This document shows, in pieces, positions 22,705-33,021 of a stretch of 64,000 nt of DNA. The first letter of the stretch is position 1, and every line of letters begins with the position of its first letter. The translations under genes and the position numbers were made by a program. The stretch comes from Cannabis sativa (lineage: Eukaryota; Streptophyta; Magnoliopsida; Rosales; Cannabaceae), in assembly GCF_029168945.1 (NCBI RefSeq), contig NC_083604.1, positions 45,379,686 through 45,443,685 on the forward strand. The letters are read 5' to 3'. The notes beneath the pieces are model-generated. The model was not told where the DNA came from and ran no database searches. It saw only the letters and a program-made list of their open reading frames with translations.

Positions 22705-25700
22705 ATCTTTTGATTTGGAACGCCCAAGGGTTGGGGAAGCCTTGGACGGTGTGTTCCTTAACTTTCCTGGTGAATCAATATCTTCATTTCTGAATCTAAA
22801 ATTAGTAAAGTGCGTGCGGAGTCCTTGAGAGTCAAGTTGGGGTTTGTTGGGTGCTTTGCGGTTGAAGCCCGTGGGAAAAGTGGGGGTCTCATTTTATTGT
22901 GGTCTATGGATGTAGAAACCCATGTACTTTCCTTTTCTCCTTTCCATATCGATTCTTTCATTAGAATTGAGGATGGCCAATGGTGGCGGTTTACTGGTTT
23001 CTATGGCGACCCAGATCCTAGTCAACGATTTCACTCTTGGAAGCTTTTGAAAAGAATTAGCCGAATGTATTCCAGACCTTGGGCTGTTGGAGGGGATTTT
23101 AATGAAATTGTGAGCCAAAGAGAGAAAATGGGAGGCCTTCCTAAACCGGGTTACCTCATTAACAATTCCAGGAAGGCTTTGGATGGTTGTCAATTACGAG
23201 ATGTGGGTTATGAGGGAAGTGATTATACATGGTGCAATGGTAGAAAAAATGATCTCATCTTTGAAAGACTCGATCGGGTTTGTGGTAATTCAGAATGGTT
23301 TGACATGTTCCCTTCCACGAAAGTTCATCATTTGGATCGTACAAACTCGGATCATTGCCCTCTACTACTAATGGGCTATGATCCCCACTTAAAGATGCAT
23401 AACACGACTAGATGGCGAATTAGATTCCACTTTGAGAGCGCTTGGGCTGAGGATGAAGAGTGTACAAAAATAGTGCACTCGGCTTGGCTACAAGACAAGC
23501 CGATTATGAACACTTGGGAGTTAAAGACTCGGCTGGGAAATTGTGGGGTGGCTCTTCAACAATGGAATAAGACAAAGAAGCAAGAGATGACAAGGCACTT
23601 AAAGGAATATGAAGATAAAATCTCTTTGCTATCCCGAAGTACTAATGCTAAGGATTGGCAACAAATGCGGGATTTGGAAAGAAAACAAAATGTTTGGCTT
23701 GACAAAGAGGAGAAATTTTGGAAGCAACGGAGTAGAGCTTTATGGCTGAAAGAAGGAGATAAGAACACAAAGTTTTTTCATAGGAAGGCGAGTAATAGGA
23801 AAGCAAAGAATACCATTAAAGGCTTGATAGATGATCGACTTCAGTGGGTTACGGGAAATCGACACATGGGAAGGGTGGCGTGTGACTACTTCAAGCAGCT
23901 ATTCACTTCCAATCCGACTACTAAAGATGAGTTGGAAGATTTCTAAAGAATTATCCCGAATCGTATATCCCGAGCTACAAATGCCTACCTGTTGGAGCCT
24001 TTCACCAAGGAGGAGGTATTCAAGGCAATGCATGACATTCATCCCCAAAAAGCTCCAGGAAGTGACGGGTTGCTTGGCCTACTTTACAGGAAATATTGGT
24101 CAATTATCGGTGATGAAGTTTCAAAAGTATGCTTAGGAATTCTCAATGAAGGGATGCAGGTAAAGGACATCAATGACACACTCATTTGCCTCAATCCAAA
24201 GATCCCAAAGCCAACTCGAATGTCAGAATTCCGACCGATAAGCCTATGCAATGTGGTCTATAAAATTGTGGCAAAATGCCTTGCTGGCTGAATGAAGCAA
24301 AGTATGCATCAAGTCATTTCGGAGGAACAAAGTGCCTTTGTGGGGGGTAGGCTCATTCAAGATAATGCCATAATTGGATTTGAAAGCCTTCACTGTATGA
24401 AGACTAAAAGGTTTGGGAATGGAAGGAAAATGGCTCTAAAATTGGATATGTCCAAAGCATATGATAGAGTGGAATGGAACTTCTTTCGAACAATGATGAG
24501 GGGATTGGGATATGACGAACAATGGATAGAAAAAGTCATGAGATGTGTGGAAAGTGTTTCCTTCTCGGTCCTCATTAATGGTGAGAAACTTGGGAATTTC
24601 CAACCTACCCGGGGTCTTCGCCAAGGTGACTTGCTATCCCCATATCTTTTTCTGCTTTGCTCGGAAGGTCTTTCTTGCCTTATTCATGAAGCTGAAAGGG
24701 CTGGAAGTATTAATGGGGTTCAATTCGGGAGAGAGAGAATCAAAGTATCGCATTTATTCTTTGCAGATGACAGTTTTGTTTTCCTTGATGCGAAGGAGAA
24801 TGAATGCGATACCATGAAGCTTATCTTGCAGCAATATTCAAGGCTTTTGGGTCAACAAGTAAATCTAGAGAAATTAGAAGTGAGCATGGGGAAGAGGATC
24901 TCATCCACACAGGGGCAAGCTTTGGCAAATAGATTGGGGGTTCGACTTGTCTCACACCATGCTAAGTACTTGGGACTTCCGAGCTTTATGGGGAGAAGGA
25001 AACAAGAGGTCTTTGAAGTAATTAAAGAGAAAGTTTGGAGCAAGCTTAAAGGGTGGAAGTCTTCGATGTTCTCTCAAGTCGGGAAAGAAATTTTAATCAA
25101 AGCCGTTGTGCAACCTATTCCGAGTTATACCATGAGTTGCTTCCGTCTTCCAAAGAAGCTCATAAAGAATCTTCACTCCTTGGCTGCTAATTTCTGGTGG
25201 GGAGATACAAAAGAACATAAGAAACTCCATTGGAGTACTTGGGACAAGCTATGTAAACCAAAGGAGGAGGGAGTTCTTGGATTCCGGAGCCTAACTGAGT
25301 TCAACCAAGCTCTTTTGGCTAAACAAGGGTGGAGGCTTCTCCATAACCCTCAATCTCTTCTTACCCGGGTGTTGAAGAATAGTTACTATCCTACTACTTC
25401 TTTTATGGAGGTGGGTTGTCCTACCGGGGCATCTTGTGTTTGGAAGGGAATTTGTTGGGGTAGGAAAATTTTGAAGGAAGGGGCTAGATGGGTAGAGAGA
25501 TTAAGGTGTGGGAAGATAAATGGCTCCCTCGACCACATGGGGCTACACTTTCTCAATATCCCGGACTTCAACCCCAAACCAAGCTTCATAAGTTTATCAC
25601 TTGGGATGAGAATTGGAACATGGCGGAGATCACTAAACACTTTCATAAAGACGACATCCCTTCGATACAAGGAATCCCCATAGATTTATACATGGAAGAC

Positions 25701-26790
25701 ACACTAATTTGGCCTTTCACCCCAAATGGTCAATATATTGTTAAAAGTGGTTATAGGGTTGGTAGGGAGATGAACCTTAATCCTACTAGATGCTCAAACA
25801 TGGCAGACATTCAGAATTGGTGGAAAATGATGTGGAGCTTATAACTACCTCCTCGGATGAAGCTATTTGGATGGAGAGTGTGCCACAATTGGCTGCCAGC
25901 AAAGACGAATTTGAAGCACAGAGGTATGGATGTCAATACCCGGTGTGATCTGTGTGGAAGGTTTGATGAAACTCTTACCCATGCATTATGGAGCTGTGAT
26001 AAAGTTAAAAACATTTGGAAACTCCTCCCTTGGTACAAACAAGTCTCAAGCCTGGGAGAAGGGTCTATGTTTGATATCTTGATGGCTATTGAGCAAAAAA
26101 TTAACAGGTATGAGTTTGAAGATACTATTAAAATTCTGTGGGCAATCTGGGAAAATCGAAACAGGAAGTGGAATCAACTCCCAAGTATGAACGGACAGCA
26201 GCTGCTGAATTGGCTCTTTTCTGCTTATCCGAATGCGACCATAGTTGAGCCTACTGATATTCAACATGAAGCAGGCCTTCTCCCCAAACAGAAACAATGG
26301 ACTCCCCCCTGCAAGTGGCTGCATCTGTGTAAATTGTGATGCAGCAGTCATTGAGAATGTTGCTGGTGCGGGGATTGGTTTCATCTAGCGAAAGGCAGAT
26401 GGGCAAATTCTCTCTGCTGGTATGAGATACATGGATAGCTGTTGTTCAGCAAAGACGGCTGAGGCTTGGGTGCTTTGGGAAGCTCTGAAAAATCCGCCAA
26501 CTACTGAGACGAATCAGATTGAAATCCAAACAGACTGCCGAATGCTGGTGGAAGACATCAAAAACCAGGATCAAAGCTTCAATGCTGAAAGCACCATCAT
26601 TCACAAGATCAAAAAAGTGTTGGAAACTTTTCATAGTGTCAATATTATTCATGTAAAAAGAACCAATAATGAATGTGCAAATTTGTTAGCTAGGAAATGT
26701 CTAGCTGACAAAAACACCTATTTTTTTTACAATTCTTTTCCGGGTTGGTTAGCCAATTTCTGTAAGGCTGATCATCCTTTTGAGGTGTAG
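22701..26790 (+). pseudogene. LINE ORF2: endonuclease, reverse transcriptase, zf-RVT, RNase H (decayed)
   Basis: The start MNLLIWNAQGLG is typical of plant L1 ORF2. Domains in order are: endonuclease/exonuclease/phosphatase fold (GGDFNEI near 23085, SDHCPL near 23345); reverse transcriptase ([38 protein letters not shown] near 24760); zinc-binding zf-RVT (about 25690-26030, CDLCGRFDETLTHALWSC); and an RVT_3-type RNase H (about 26310-26770). Lesions seen are a frameshift near 22775, TAA at 23944, TGA at 24289, a frameshift near 25485, TAA at 25842, a shift near 26310 and TAG near 26386. Domain order and motifs make the family certain. No active product can be made. Confidence 0.92.
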
Positions 26791-26821
26791 TCTGGTTTTT
26801 GGTTCTAATAAATTTCCTTTC

Positions 26822-26850
26822 AAAAAAAAAAAAGAAAAACAGAATCAAAC
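26822..26850 (+). repeat. LINE poly(A) tail and right target-site duplication
   Basis: An A-run follows AATAAATTTCCTTTC, which includes a polyadenylation signal. Then comes the identical 17-bp duplication at 26834-26850 and a second A-rich run to 26862. Confidence 0.88.
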
Positions 26851-27105
26851 AAAAAAAAAAAATAGGAAAATTACATTGAAATACCTTAAACAAAAATTAT
26901 GTATATAAATACCCATATTATATTAAATTGATGAAAATAACGAAAATAATTTACATTTACATTTATACTCGACATCTTGTTAGTTATTAGTGCATCATCT
27001 ACTTTTTTTTAGACAATTCTTTCATAAACATTTATCATATATAGTTAATTAAAAAAGAACTTTATAGTTATATATGATTTTTTTTATTATTTAAAAAAAA
27101 TAATT

Positions 27106-27419
27106 TGCGGTATAAATATTTAAATTTAACTCCAGTTACAAATAAATACTTAAGTTTAATTTTTGAAATTTTTGTGAGTACTTAACAATTAAGTATTAAG
27201 TAAATTGTCATGTGACAATTCTTAATTGGTCAAAGTTATTAAATTTAAATTTTTTTAAAAAATTAAATTAAATATACTAATAAAAAAATGATACGTAGAT
27301 AATGACTTAATATTTAACCGTTAGGTAACTACAGAGTTAACTTACATATTATTACTGTTAAAAATTAAATTTAAATATTTATTTGCAATTAAAAGTTAAG
27401 ATTAGATATTTATAATGTA
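27106..27419. mobile_element. MITE-like inverted-repeat element upstream of ATG13
   Basis: About 65 bp at 27106-27170 pair with the reverse complement of 27355-27419 with roughly one mismatch in six by eye (shared core ACAAATAAATAYTTAAR). No ORF lies between. A target duplication was not established, so the family is open. The rest of 26863-27780 is AT-rich spacer with nothing recognised. Confidence 0.5.
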
Positions 27420-28104
27420 AAATACTCTAATTAAAATTATATTAGAATCATTGGACACGTCATTGTACTCCTTTAAATGAAAGAGATACAAGTTATAAAT
27501 GTCTACAACAAAATATCAAATTTCAAACTGTATAAAACATTTAACCATTATCATTTACTAATCCCAGCTCAGCAATATGCATTTAGATCGTCTTCTTGAC
27601 AAGATTATTTGCTACTTTGTTTAAGTTTAATCTCACTTTTGTTTATTTTTTAACCAATTAATGATATTTTTTTTTCTCTTAAAATTCAAAATTTATTTCA
27701 TTAAAAAAAAATCAAAATTTATTGAGTAAATTTCTCCAATTTTTGTTTTTTTAATTGAAATTAAAATTTCTCCATTGAAAATCAATGACTGGGGAGTGGG
27801 GACTCACATAGATATGGTCCAAACCAAAGGAAGGGCAAGTTTTAGAAACCAACTGTCCCACCGCCCTTTCCCTATCGACGAAGAACTCTTCTACTCTTTC
27901 ATGGAAATTGATTGTCGAAGCAGATAAGACCACCACCACCACCACCTTCACCCTCAATCAAACAGGCAAACCCTCTCTTTTTTAGCCGATTCAAATCCTG
28001 TAACTTCAATTTCATGTCCACTTAAGAAAGCTTCTACACAATTACAACGTATATGGATAAAGATAAAAAGTTCCCTCCCTTTCGGAAGTATTCTTCTTAC
28101 TCTG

Positions 28105-28582
28105 GTGCGTGCTCTCTTTTCCCAATATGTTTATGTACATATGTAATTTTTGCTTCTTTTTTTTTTTTTTGCTTTCTTGGATCACTACTGTATTCGGTTT
28201 TTGTTGATTTTATTAGTATAACCAAATCAGAATAAGTTAAAGAAACACTACATGGAAAAGAGATTTATAGCGGTTAAAAAGTATACTTTTTTTTGGTTTT
28301 TTTTTAATCTTATGATGTTCCTTGCTGAACAAGAAGTAGTGAATAGTATAAATATATGTATATATATACATATGTATATATGAATCGTAATATACTGTGG
28401 CTCAGTTTTCTGTTTGGATCGATCGTTACACCGATAACTGCTGGGTTGGAATTTTGTTTCATTGAATAATTACGAACAATTTTCCATTTCGGTTACTTTG
28501 TTTCCCCCTACTTTTTGGGGGGTGGTTTGATTATTTGATCATTGGAAGGATGTTGAATATATTTCTTTTCTTGTTTTTGCAG
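28105..28582 (+). other. Probable 5' UTR intron of the ATG13 gene
   Basis: A GC-richer leader (about 27790-28104) ends CTG before GTGCGTGC. A T-rich stretch ends TTTTTGCAG at 28582, about 90 bases before the ATG. A leader intron would explain this, but it is inferred from signals only. Confidence 0.45.
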
Positions 28583-28675
28583 TGATGTGAAATGCTTTTG
28601 GGTGGATACTGAGGTTTCCAGCTGTGTTTTTCTTTTTCAAAAGGGTATGTGCCAATTCTAGTAGATTTTTAAACT

Positions 28676-31600
28676 ATGGCATCTTCAAACAGTAATGCTC
28701 ACACTGAATCAGCAAAAATGGAGCAAATAATTACTGAATTTTTTGCCAAAAGTCTTCAAATATTACTTGAATCTAGGTCTCCCTGTTTATCCTCACGAAA
28801 TTATAGTGGGGAACAGGGCATTTCATCACCATCCTCGTCCTCATCGTCCTCATCTAGTGTGAGGCCGAGGGACAAATGGTTTAATTTAGCTCTAAGGGAA
28901 TGCCCTGCAGCGCTGGAGAATATTGATCTCTGGCGCCAGAACAATCTAGAACCTATGGTGGTTGATGTGATTTTGGTCCAGAGGCCTGTTGATTGTTTTC
29001 CAGTGAATTCTTCCCCAAGGAAGGAACTTGTTAGAAATCTTTCAATGAAAGAGAGGTATCCTATCTGTATGAACTCTGACCAAGAAGAATATGGGTGTTT
29101 GGAAAGGAGTGAGAAGATTGTAGAGAGATGGGTAGTGCATTATGAGAGTAGAAAAATTAGAGATACTAGTCATGGGAACAGGAGATCTAGTAATAGTACT
29201 TTGTATAAGAAAACAATTCTGCTCTTGAGGTCTTTGTATGCCACTGTTAGGCTGTTACCTGCTTATAAGATATATCATGATCTCAACTCTTCTAGCCAAA
29301 TTCGCCCATTTTTTCTTGCTCATCGAGTATCTTCTTTCGCTGAGCCCTTCACTCGTAAGGAAGAAGCAGAAATGCAGAGATTTGCATTCACACCTGTGGA
29401 TACCTCTTGTGGTAGACTTTGCATTACAGTGTTGTATCGTTCAGAAATCTCAGACATAAACTCTGAACCATCAACTCCTTTGTCCCCCCAAGTAATACCT
29501 GATTATGTTGGAAGCCCATTGGCAGACCCTCTCAGACGGTTCCCGTCAATTCCTGTGGCAGGAGTAGCATCTCATGGCTCTCCATCATCTTCCCAATTTA
29601 CCAGGCGGCATAGTTGGAGTTTTGATGCATATAGAACTTCAACGCCTTTGACTTCATTCTCTCCTTCACCAACTCATTCAGAACCACAAGCTTTAAACTC
29701 TAACCCAGGCCCTCGTTGCTTTCCACCTTCCAGCTTGCCTCCTCATCCACCTGAGACATCTTTAATTCATAAGAAAGATACAGCTTTTGACGAGTATTTT
29801 CAGTCACCTGTATTTTCTATATCATCATCACCTTCGGCTTCCCCATCACCTCCAATCCGTATCCCCGGGAGTCATCTATCAAATGCTCTTTTACGATCCG
29901 AAAGTGCTCCAGTCCGTATACCTATGGCTAGGATTGCTAATTCCCCTGCATCCAAGCAAACTTTGCCTCCATCCCCTCCCCTTAAAAGTTCAAGATCCAG
30001 TACTTATAGGTCTGATAAAGGCATGGGTTTACTGCATTCTGGAATACCGAATGAGAAGGTACATATAGCCATGATGGTTAAACTTTGCTTCAAATATGGT
30101 TACTTGTATTTAATTTGCTTTGCTTTTAGTTGTTCCCACTCAGGAAAGAGGAAACTAGGCAATTTTCAAGAAGCTCTAGTCGGTCATTCCCAGAGGACTT
30201 TGATGAGCCTGACTTCACTTGCCCATTTGATGTGGATGAGGATGATATTACTGATCCCAGTAGTAGGTAAGATATTGAAATTATGAAACGGACAATAATT
30301 TTTTTGTTTTTATCAATTTTTATATATTCACCTGTAAACTGTTTTCTTTTACCAGTTAAACTGTTTTGGATTATAATTTGTTTGTGAAAAGACAATAGTT
30401 ATACTAAGATGGAATCATTTGTAGCTAAGAATGAGTACATGATGTTTGTTGTTGGTGCATTCCTAGAAACTCGTCAAAGTTGTTTAGGATCAGAATCAGA
30501 TACGAATGTTCACCACTGAGCTTGGTTGGGTATTTCTCTGGCTGAGCAAATAATAAAAGTTAAGCCCTTACTGTTTAGTTTTAAGCATGCAGCTTTTCTC
30601 ACCAGTATTTTCGTGTAGATTGACCTGTTGTGATTGTTTCATTTGTACTAAAGTGCAACATTACACATGAAAATCCTAGTCTTCTTTCAAGTCAATAATG
30701 ATGATTGGTGACAAGGTGCAATAAAATGGGGTTGGTGACAAGGTCAATGTAAGATGATCTATATTATAGTTGTACTCAAAATATAAGGGGATTGGTGGCA
30801 AGGTAGTAATGGAGATAGTGGTACTTGCATTTTTGCCTATGATTTTATGACTACTTTGTAGTGATAATTGTATTGTTGAGGTTCTGTATGATTTTAATTT
30901 GAAAGGTAACGATTGTGCATGGATTGTTGCTACACCAGTTTGGGATAGTAAGTAAAAAAAATTAGCAGACTCGATAAATGAGTTTAGGGTGTATTTGGAA
31001 GACCTGGATAATTATATGCCTTTCGAGGATTTCGTGATATTATGTGCTTGAACTCTCGTCCTTGAATCTGATGTTATTTCATTGCCAACAATTGAAACTC
31101 ACTCTGCATCAGTGAGGATTGATAACTAAGCCCGTTGGCGAGCTAGAAATGGCTATTGCAGAAAAATGAAAATGTGGTTTAGAATAGTACATTCTACCAG
31201 TTTATTATGCTACTTTTTTTTTTTGCACTGGTATTACAGTGTCGTGCATACATTTGATGGATATCACCAAAATCTAAAAGTCTCAAAGTCTATTATGTAG
31301 AAGTTTTCCATGCGAGCCGTGTCTAATCACCAATTATATGATAAATATGGAAATTGCTTTTGCAGTTATTAATGTGTTTTATTTTTTATTTTTAAAAATT
31401 AGTGATTGCTTTTATTTTCTTCTAATCCTCTTTATCAACAATAATTAATCGTTTTGTTACTTTCTAGACCTGAATCTTTTGAGCAAAAGGGACCTTTCTG
31501 TGAGCCACTTGAGCCTGGAGGATCGTTTCCAACTAGGACCCATGACGCTGCTGTTGGTGCGCTTGTTTTGATGTTAAGAAAAGCCCCACCTCTCCGCCAA

Positions 31601-31822
31601 GATTTCTCCAAATCTGTAGATTCATCAGATGCATTAAGACCCGAAATCTGGGGTAACACCAATCAGACTTCAGATGTTCCAGTTCAGGAAGCTGCTTCTT
31701 CTAGCGTGATGTCCTCGAGACTCGTTGTCTCTAAAACGACAGCTGATGCCCTAGAAGAACTCCAAGGATACAGGGACCTGAAAAACTTGCTTTTAAGTCA
31801 ATGTTCCAAATCTCACATATAG
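28676..31822 (+). CDS. ATG13: Autophagy-related protein 13 (ATG13), three coding exons
   Basis: ATG13 is the regulatory subunit of the ATG1 kinase complex that starts autophagosome formation when TOR activity falls. Exons are 28676-30058, 30130-30266 and 31468-31822, with GT-AG introns of 71 and 1,201 bp. Phases agree (0, then 2) and give 624 residues, near the plant family length. Residues about 15-275 form the HORMA domain: DKWFNLAL, PMVVDVILV, IVERWVVHYE (148-157), TILLLRSLYATVRLLPAY, GRLCITVLYRSE. The Ser/Pro-rich middle is typical of the disordered, TOR- and ATG1-phosphorylated part. Exon 2 encodes an acidic DFDEPDFTCPFDVDEDD patch, and exon 3 the conserved HDAAVGALVLMLRKAPPLRQD and ALEELQGYRDLKNLLLSQ. 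The ATG is the first in frame with the HORMA part. No lesion was seen. The paralogue letter cannot be assigned. Confidence 0.93.
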
Positions 31823-32602
31823 TCTGGTATATGTTTGACATTACATAAGCTGGGATTTTACTGGGGTCTTGAATCCGCTTAGTATTGAAGTAAATAAAAA
31901 GACTTACATGTGTACAGCATTTTGGTCCAAGTTTTCTTGGTAATGTTTTATACGGCTGGAAGTTTTGAAATTTTCTTTTGTAAATATTTATATTTGAGGA
32001 ATAAGTTACTTAATATAAGGATTTTGAAAAGCCATTTATGTGTACATAGTAATTGGTTATAAAGTACTTATATAATTGTATAGTTGCATTTCTTTGAACT
32101 ATTATAAGAAGTGAGTTCTTCTTTCTTTATCAATACGTGTACTCTTTTTTTGATAGTGATTATGAATATATATGTTGATGATGAGATCGGTGAAATATTA
32201 AGAGAATTATGATGAAGATTGTAGAACTTAGAAGAAAAGTTGCAGACCAAAAAATAGTGTTCTTGTTTAAATTTTCTGAGAACTCCTTTTCTAACTGAAA
32301 GAAGTGATATTTATAGGGCTTGAATCGGTTACTTTTACATGTCAATCAATATCTAATTTACACAAACGTAAATTTTAGATTTTTCAATCCAATCCAATCT
32401 ACACTTTGCGTATTAGATTGGATTGAATCGTGCGGATTGGATTAAATTAGGTATTTTATAAACATCATTATTTCCTAAAATGTTGTCTTGGGGTCTGATG
32501 CACTTAACCTTTGAAACAATAATTCTCTTTGGACTTCAACCCTATCTTCTTCAAGGGTCTCTCTTAATAACTTAGCTTCTACATTTTGGAAAGAGCTTTT
32601 AG
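31823..32602. other. 3' UTR and spacer after ATG13
   Basis: AATAAAAAG near 31892 is a candidate polyadenylation signal. Near 32380-32450 the motif AATCCAATCCAATC and its inverse TTGGATTGAAT occur close together, an imperfect short palindrome. No gene was recognised. Confidence 0.45.
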
Positions 32603-32881
32603 TGTATAGGGGATTATGCCCTTAAAATAATTGTAGTTAATAATAATTTTATTAAAATAAATAAATAAATTAAATTATTCTATATAGGTACCTTATAAAT
32701 TATATTATTATTTAACGATATAAAGTAAATATTAGTAAATTCTGAAGTTCATCTATGTGGTCTAATCTCATATAGTTATGAAAAGATTGAGATAGAACAA
32801 ATAAACTTAAATGTTTGTAATAAGGTAAAATTATGGAATCTTTAGAATAATCATTGCTAGTATGACTCGCTAGTATTATAT
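32603..32881 (+). repeat. Fragment of another Copia-like LTR (5' end)
   Basis: It begins TGTATAGGGGATTATGCCC, which resembles the TGTTGGGTTTTATGCCC starts of the A/C family but diverges after about 20 bases. It then joins the remnant LTR of element C at 32882 inside a stretch (TATGTACATATAAT) that both could share. No matching target duplication was found, so it looks like a deletion junction. Confidence 0.4.
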
Positions 32882-33008
32882 ATTATGTACATATAATCAT
32901 GAAATAAATCATGTGAACCATGCAACATTAAATGTTATTTCTGATCTATATTAATAAGTAAATCTGATTATATTGAAATGAGTTTTATTTAGGGCATAAA
33001 ACCCAACA
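32882..33008 (-). repeat. Element C 3' LTR, truncated remnant
   Basis: The first 127 bp (read on the minus strand from TGTTGGG at 33008) match 41199-41325 almost exactly. Similarity stops abruptly at 32882. Confidence 0.8.
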
Positions 33009-33021
33009 AACTCCCACTTGC
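33009..33021 (-). promoter_or_regulatory. Element C polypurine tract
   Basis: On the minus strand GCAAGTGGGAGTT, the same as in element A, directly before the LTR. Confidence 0.85.

Larger units (their letters stand above)
75..26833 (+). mobile_element. L1-type LINE, full length, interrupted by nested LTR elements
   Basis: A non-LTR retrotransposon. ORF1 encodes a gag-like nucleic-acid-binding protein with a CCHC knuckle. ORF2 encodes endonuclease, reverse transcriptase, a zinc-binding C-terminal domain and RNase H. A poly(A) run ends it near 26822-26833 and a 17-bp duplication flanks it. Without the LTR element inserted at 1343-22481 the LINE is about 5.6 kb, normal for a full-length plant L1. 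The 75-189 stretch before the first ATG would be its 5' UTR and internal promoter. Both ORFs carry several stops and frameshifts, so the copy is dead and probably older than the elements inside it. Confidence 0.92.

Noticed and set aside
22894..26893. Minus-strand open frames across the LINE
   Set aside because: All are antisense to ORF2 and lack motifs.
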